A program made the position numbers and the translations under genes. From Pseudomonadota bacterium (lineage in GTDB: Bacteria > Pseudomonadota > Gammaproteobacteria > Enterobacterales > Enterobacteriaceae): DNA of 9,068 nucleotides. Of this stretch, positions 6,986 to 9,068 are shown piece by piece. The number at the start of each line of letters is the position of its first letter. The first letter of the stretch is position 1. The stretch is taken from positions 1-9,068 of the forward strand of contig JAFACP010000110.1 of assembly GCA_023425455.1 (NCBI GenBank), in the 5' to 3' direction. The notes below the pieces were generated by a model, which had not been told where the DNA came from, searched no databases, and saw only the letters and a program-made list of their open reading frames with translations.

Positions 6986-7719
6986 AGAGAGACGCGAAAA
7001 CCGGGGTTTAAAAACGATTCGCGCGGGGTATAGTCAAGCGGCTTGCCCTGCCAGTCGTGGACGTGTGCGCCGGCGGCGGCGGCAACCGCATGACCCGCCG
7101 CCGTATCCCAGACGTTGGTCGGCCCAAAGCGCGGGTAAAGCTGCGCCTGACCTTCCGCCACCAGACAGAACTTCAGCGAAGAGCCTATCGACGTCGTCTG
7201 GTGTTCCCCCAGCTGTTGCAGGTACTCCTCCAGCTCGCTGTCGCTGTGCGAGCGGCTGATCACCACCAGCGGCGGACGCGCGTCGCGCACCTGGATCGGC
7301 TTACGTACGCCGCACTCTTCCTTCCACGCTTTGCCTTCCGCCGCGCTGTACATCACCTTCAGCACCGGCGCATAGACCACGCCCAGCACCGCTTTGCCTT
7401 TTTCAATCAGGGCGATATTTACGGTGAACTCGCCGTTACGCTTGATGAACTCTTTCGTGCCATCCAGCGGGTCCACCAGCCAGTAACGTTGCCAGTGCTG
7501 GCGCTCGTCCCAGCCCTGCGGCGCCTCTTCCGAGAGGACCGGAATATCCGGCGTTAGCGCCTGCAGCCCCTGCAAAATGACCCCGTGCGCGGCGATATCT
7601 GCCGCGGTGACGGGGGAATCATCAGCTTTGCTGACAACGTCCATCGGTTTTGCACCATCATACACTTGCATAATGGCCTCACCCGCTTCCCGTGCGAGCT
7701 GACAAATTTTATCTAACAT
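6979..7719 (-). CDS. cysQ: CysQ, 3'(2'),5'-bisphosphate nucleotidase
   Basis: CysQ hydrolyses 3'-phosphoadenosine 5'-phosphate (PAP), a by-product of sulfate assimilation and phosphopantetheinyl transfer, to AMP and phosphate. It is a Mg-dependent, lithium-sensitive inositol-monophosphatase-superfamily enzyme. Its 246 residues equal the E. coli length. Metal-binding residues are visible: Glu64 in SEE (63-65), Asp83 and Asp86 in VDPLDGT (82-88), and Asp205 in WDTAAG (204-209). No signal peptide is present, though the E. coli enzyme can associate with the membrane. The ATG at 7719 follows the purine-rich ribosome site AGAGGTGGAGA. It diverges from cpdB and converges, with a 7-bp overlap, on ytfJ; no terminator is visible between them. 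Confidence 0.97.
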   Translation of the reverse strand: MLDKICQLAREAGEAIMQVYDGAKPMDVVSKADDSPVTAADIAAHGVILQGLQALTPDIPVLSEEAPQGWDERQHWQRYWLVDPLDGTKEFIKRNGEFTVNIALIEKGKAVLGVVYAPVLKVMYSAAEGKAWKEECGVRKPIQVRDARPPLVVISRSHSDSELEEYLQQLGEHQTTSIGSSLKFCLVAEGQAQLYPRFGPTNVWDTAAGHAVAAAAGAHVHDWQGKPLDYTPRESFLNPGFRVSLY

Positions 7720-7763
7720 TCTCCACCTCTTCGTTAACGCAGTGGCTATAACTATTTGTTTTA

Positions 7764-7793
7764 TTTATATCGTAATCGCTATCTGTGAAGCAA
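7764..7793 (-). promoter_or_regulatory. Candidate sigma-70 promoter for cysQ
   Basis: On the minus strand TTGCTT (7793-7788) and TATAAA (7769-7764) are 18 bases apart. The -10 matches the consensus at 5 of 6 positions and lies in an AT-rich stretch. The predicted start near 7757 gives a leader of about 38 bases. Confidence 0.45.
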
Positions 7794-7825
7794 TTCTGGT
7801 TTCAGGACACTTTTTTCTGGCAGGA

Positions 7826-7855
7826 TTCACAATTCTGTCAGCAACGAAATATACA
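7826..7855 (+). promoter_or_regulatory. Candidate sigma-70 promoter for cpdB
   Basis: TTCACA (7826-7831, 5 of 6 matches) and TATACA (7850-7855, 4 of 6) are separated by 18 bases. The predicted start near 7862 gives a short leader of about 37 bases, with Shine-Dalgarno AAGGA at 7886-7890, 8 bases before the ATG. Confidence 0.45.
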
Positions 7856-7898
7856 TACATATTCTTTTGCGGCCTGGATCAAAAAAAGGACTCCTCTG

Positions 7899-9068
7899 AT
7901 GATTAAGTTTAGCGCAACGCTTCTGGCGACGCTGATCGCGGCAAGCGTTCAGGCGGCCACGGTCGATCTTCGTATTCTCGAAACGACTGACCTGCACAGC
8001 AACATGATGGATTTCGATTACTACAAAGATACGCCGGTGGAAAAATTCGGCCTGGTACGCACCGCCACCCTGATTAATGCCGCTCGCGGTGAGGTGAAAA
8101 ACAGCGTTCTGGTTGATAACGGCGATCTGATCCAGGGCAGCCCGCTTGGCGATTATATGGCGGCAAAAGGGCTGAAAGCCGGAGAGATCCATCCGGTTTA
8201 TAAGGCGATGAACACCCTCGACTATACCGTTGGCAACCTCGGCAACCACGAGTTTAACTACGGGCTGCGCTACCTGCATGATGCGCTGGCTGGCGCGACG
8301 TTTCCCTACGTTAACGCCAACATTATCGATGTTAAGACCAAAAAACCGTTATTTACCCCCTATTTGATCAAAGAGACCGGAGTTGTCGATCGGGACGGCA
8401 ACAGGCAGACACTGAAAATCGGTTACATCGGCTTTGTGCCGCCGCAGATCATGACCTGGGATAAGGCCAACCTCAGCGGAAAAGTGACCGTCAACGATAT
8501 CACCGACACCGCGCGCCGCTATGTGCCTGAAATGCGTGAGAAAGGCGCGGATCTGATCGTGGTGGTTGCCCATTCAGGTCTCTCTGCCGACCCTTATCAG
8601 GCGATGGCGGAAAACTCCGTCTACTACCTGAGCCAGGTGCCTGGCGTCGACGCGATCCTGTTCGGCCACGCGCACGCGGTGTTCCCGGGGAAAGATTTCG
8701 CCGCGATCAAAGGCGCGGATATTGAAAAGGGGACCTTAAACGGCGTGCCGTCAGTGATGCCGGGCTTGTGGGGCGATCACCTGGGGGTGGTTGACCTGCA
8801 GCTGAATAACGACGACGGCAGCTGGAAGGTCACGCAATCCCGCGCGCAGGCACGTCCGATTTACGATGCGGTGGGCAAAAAATCGCTGGCCGCAGAAGAT
8901 AAAAAGCTGGTCGAGGTGCTGAAGCATGACCACGACGCCACCCGCGAGTTTGTCAGCAAACCGATTGGTCAATCAGCGGACAATATGTACAGCTACCTGG
9001 CGCTTATCCAGGACGATCCGACCGTGCAGGTGGTCAACATGGCGCAGAAAGCCTATGTCGAGCACTTT
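7899..9068 (+). CDS. cpdB: CpdB, periplasmic 2',3'-cyclic-nucleotide 2'-phosphodiesterase/3'-nucleotidase (5' part, 390 codons)
   Basis: CpdB opens 2',3'-cyclic nucleotides to 3'-nucleotides and then dephosphorylates them, so the cell can salvage external RNA breakdown products as nucleosides and phosphate. A signal peptide covers residues 1-19 (ending VQA, mature protein from ATVDLR). The calcineurin-like metallophosphoesterase domain shows all its expected metal ligands: Asp31 and His33 (TDLHSN), Asp76 (NGDLIQG), Asn116-His117 (GNHEF), His225 (AHSG), and His257 and His259 (GHAHAVFPG). The start of the C-terminal nucleotide-binding domain is reached near residue 360. The window edge cuts the gene; E. 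coli CpdB is 647 residues. It is divergent from cysQ. The ATG at 7899 matches the E. coli start MIKFSATLL. Confidence 0.96.
   Translation, partial: MIKFSATLLATLIAASVQAATVDLRILETTDLHSNMMDFDYYKDTPVEKFGLVRTATLINAARGEVKNSVLVDNGDLIQGSPLGDYMAAKGLKAGEIHPVYKAMNTLDYTVGNLGNHEFNYGLRYLHDALAGATFPYVNANIIDVKTKKPLFTPYLIKETGVVDRDGNRQTLKIGYIGFVPPQIMTWDKANLSGKVTVNDITDTARRYVPEMREKGADLIVVVAHSGLSADPYQAMAENSVYYLSQVPGVDAILFGHAHAVFPGKDFAAIKGADIEKGTLNGVPSVMPGLWGDHLGVVDLQLNNDDGSWKVTQSRAQARPIYDAVGKKSLAAEDKKLVEVLKHDHDATREFVSKPIGQSADNMYSYLALIQDDPTVQVVNMAQKAYVEHF

Noticed and set aside
7057..7557. 166-codon plus-strand open frame inside cysQ
   Set aside because: It is an arginine-rich antisense shadow of CysQ with no plausible initiation site.
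7827..8279. 150-codon minus-strand open frame over the cpdB start
   Set aside because: It is antisense to the conserved metallophosphoesterase domain and the cpdB promoter; no protein family is recognisable.
1..9068. A new defence, toxin or mobile system
   Set aside because: Every coding stretch is accounted for by a conserved core gene in E. coli order; there are no integrase, transposase, direct repeats, tRNA junction or composition break to support an inserted system.

Overview
This window looks like chromosomal core DNA of an Enterobacteriaceae bacterium. Every protein is closely similar, as I recall the sequences, to its Escherichia coli K-12 counterpart, and the gene order is that of the E. 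coli cpdB-cysQ-ytfJ-ytfK-ytfL-msrA-tamA-tamB block. Enough residues differ (for example in TamA, CysQ and CpdB) that it is probably a relative of E. coli such as Enterobacter, Leclercia, Klebsiella or Citrobacter. I cannot name the genus from this segment. I see no mobile element, CRISPR array, tRNA, rRNA or clear sign of recent transfer.

Layout. Positions 1-1682 (minus strand) hold the first 560 codons of tamB, whose start overlaps the stop of tamA (1679-3412, minus) in an ATGA junction. A 224-bp divergent spacer separates tamA from msrA (3637-4281, plus). A 204-bp spacer with two overlapping inverted repeats and a long leader leads to paeA/ytfL (4486-5823, plus). A strong terminator separates paeA from the convergent small gene ytfK (5898-6104, minus). 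A 323-bp divergent control region lies between ytfK and ytfJ (6428-6985, plus). ytfJ overlaps the 3' end of the convergent cysQ (6979-7719, minus) by 7 bp. cpdB (7899 to the window end, plus) is divergent from cysQ and is cut after 390 codons.

Function. TamA and TamB form the translocation and assembly module that spans the envelope. MsrA repairs oxidised methionine. PaeA/YtfL is a CNNM/CorC-type membrane protein linked to polyamine export. YtfK promotes SpoT-dependent (p)ppGpp accumulation. YtfJ is a poorly characterised exported thioredoxin-fold protein. CysQ removes 3'-phosphoadenosine 5'-phosphate in the cytoplasm, and CpdB dephosphorylates 2',3'-cyclic and 3'-nucleotides in the periplasm. 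CysQ and CpdB therefore both act on 3'-phosphorylated nucleotides, in different compartments.

The genes are ordinary, and the more interesting signals are regulatory. The best is in the paeA leader: a 7-bp hairpin sits exactly between a good Shine-Dalgarno sequence and the start codon, so folding could bring a distant ribosome site next to the ATG. paeA also has a sigma-S-like -10 box with almost no -35, and ytfK has a Pho-box-like element at PhoB-type spacing from a -10 box. All of these are predictions read from the sequence by eye.
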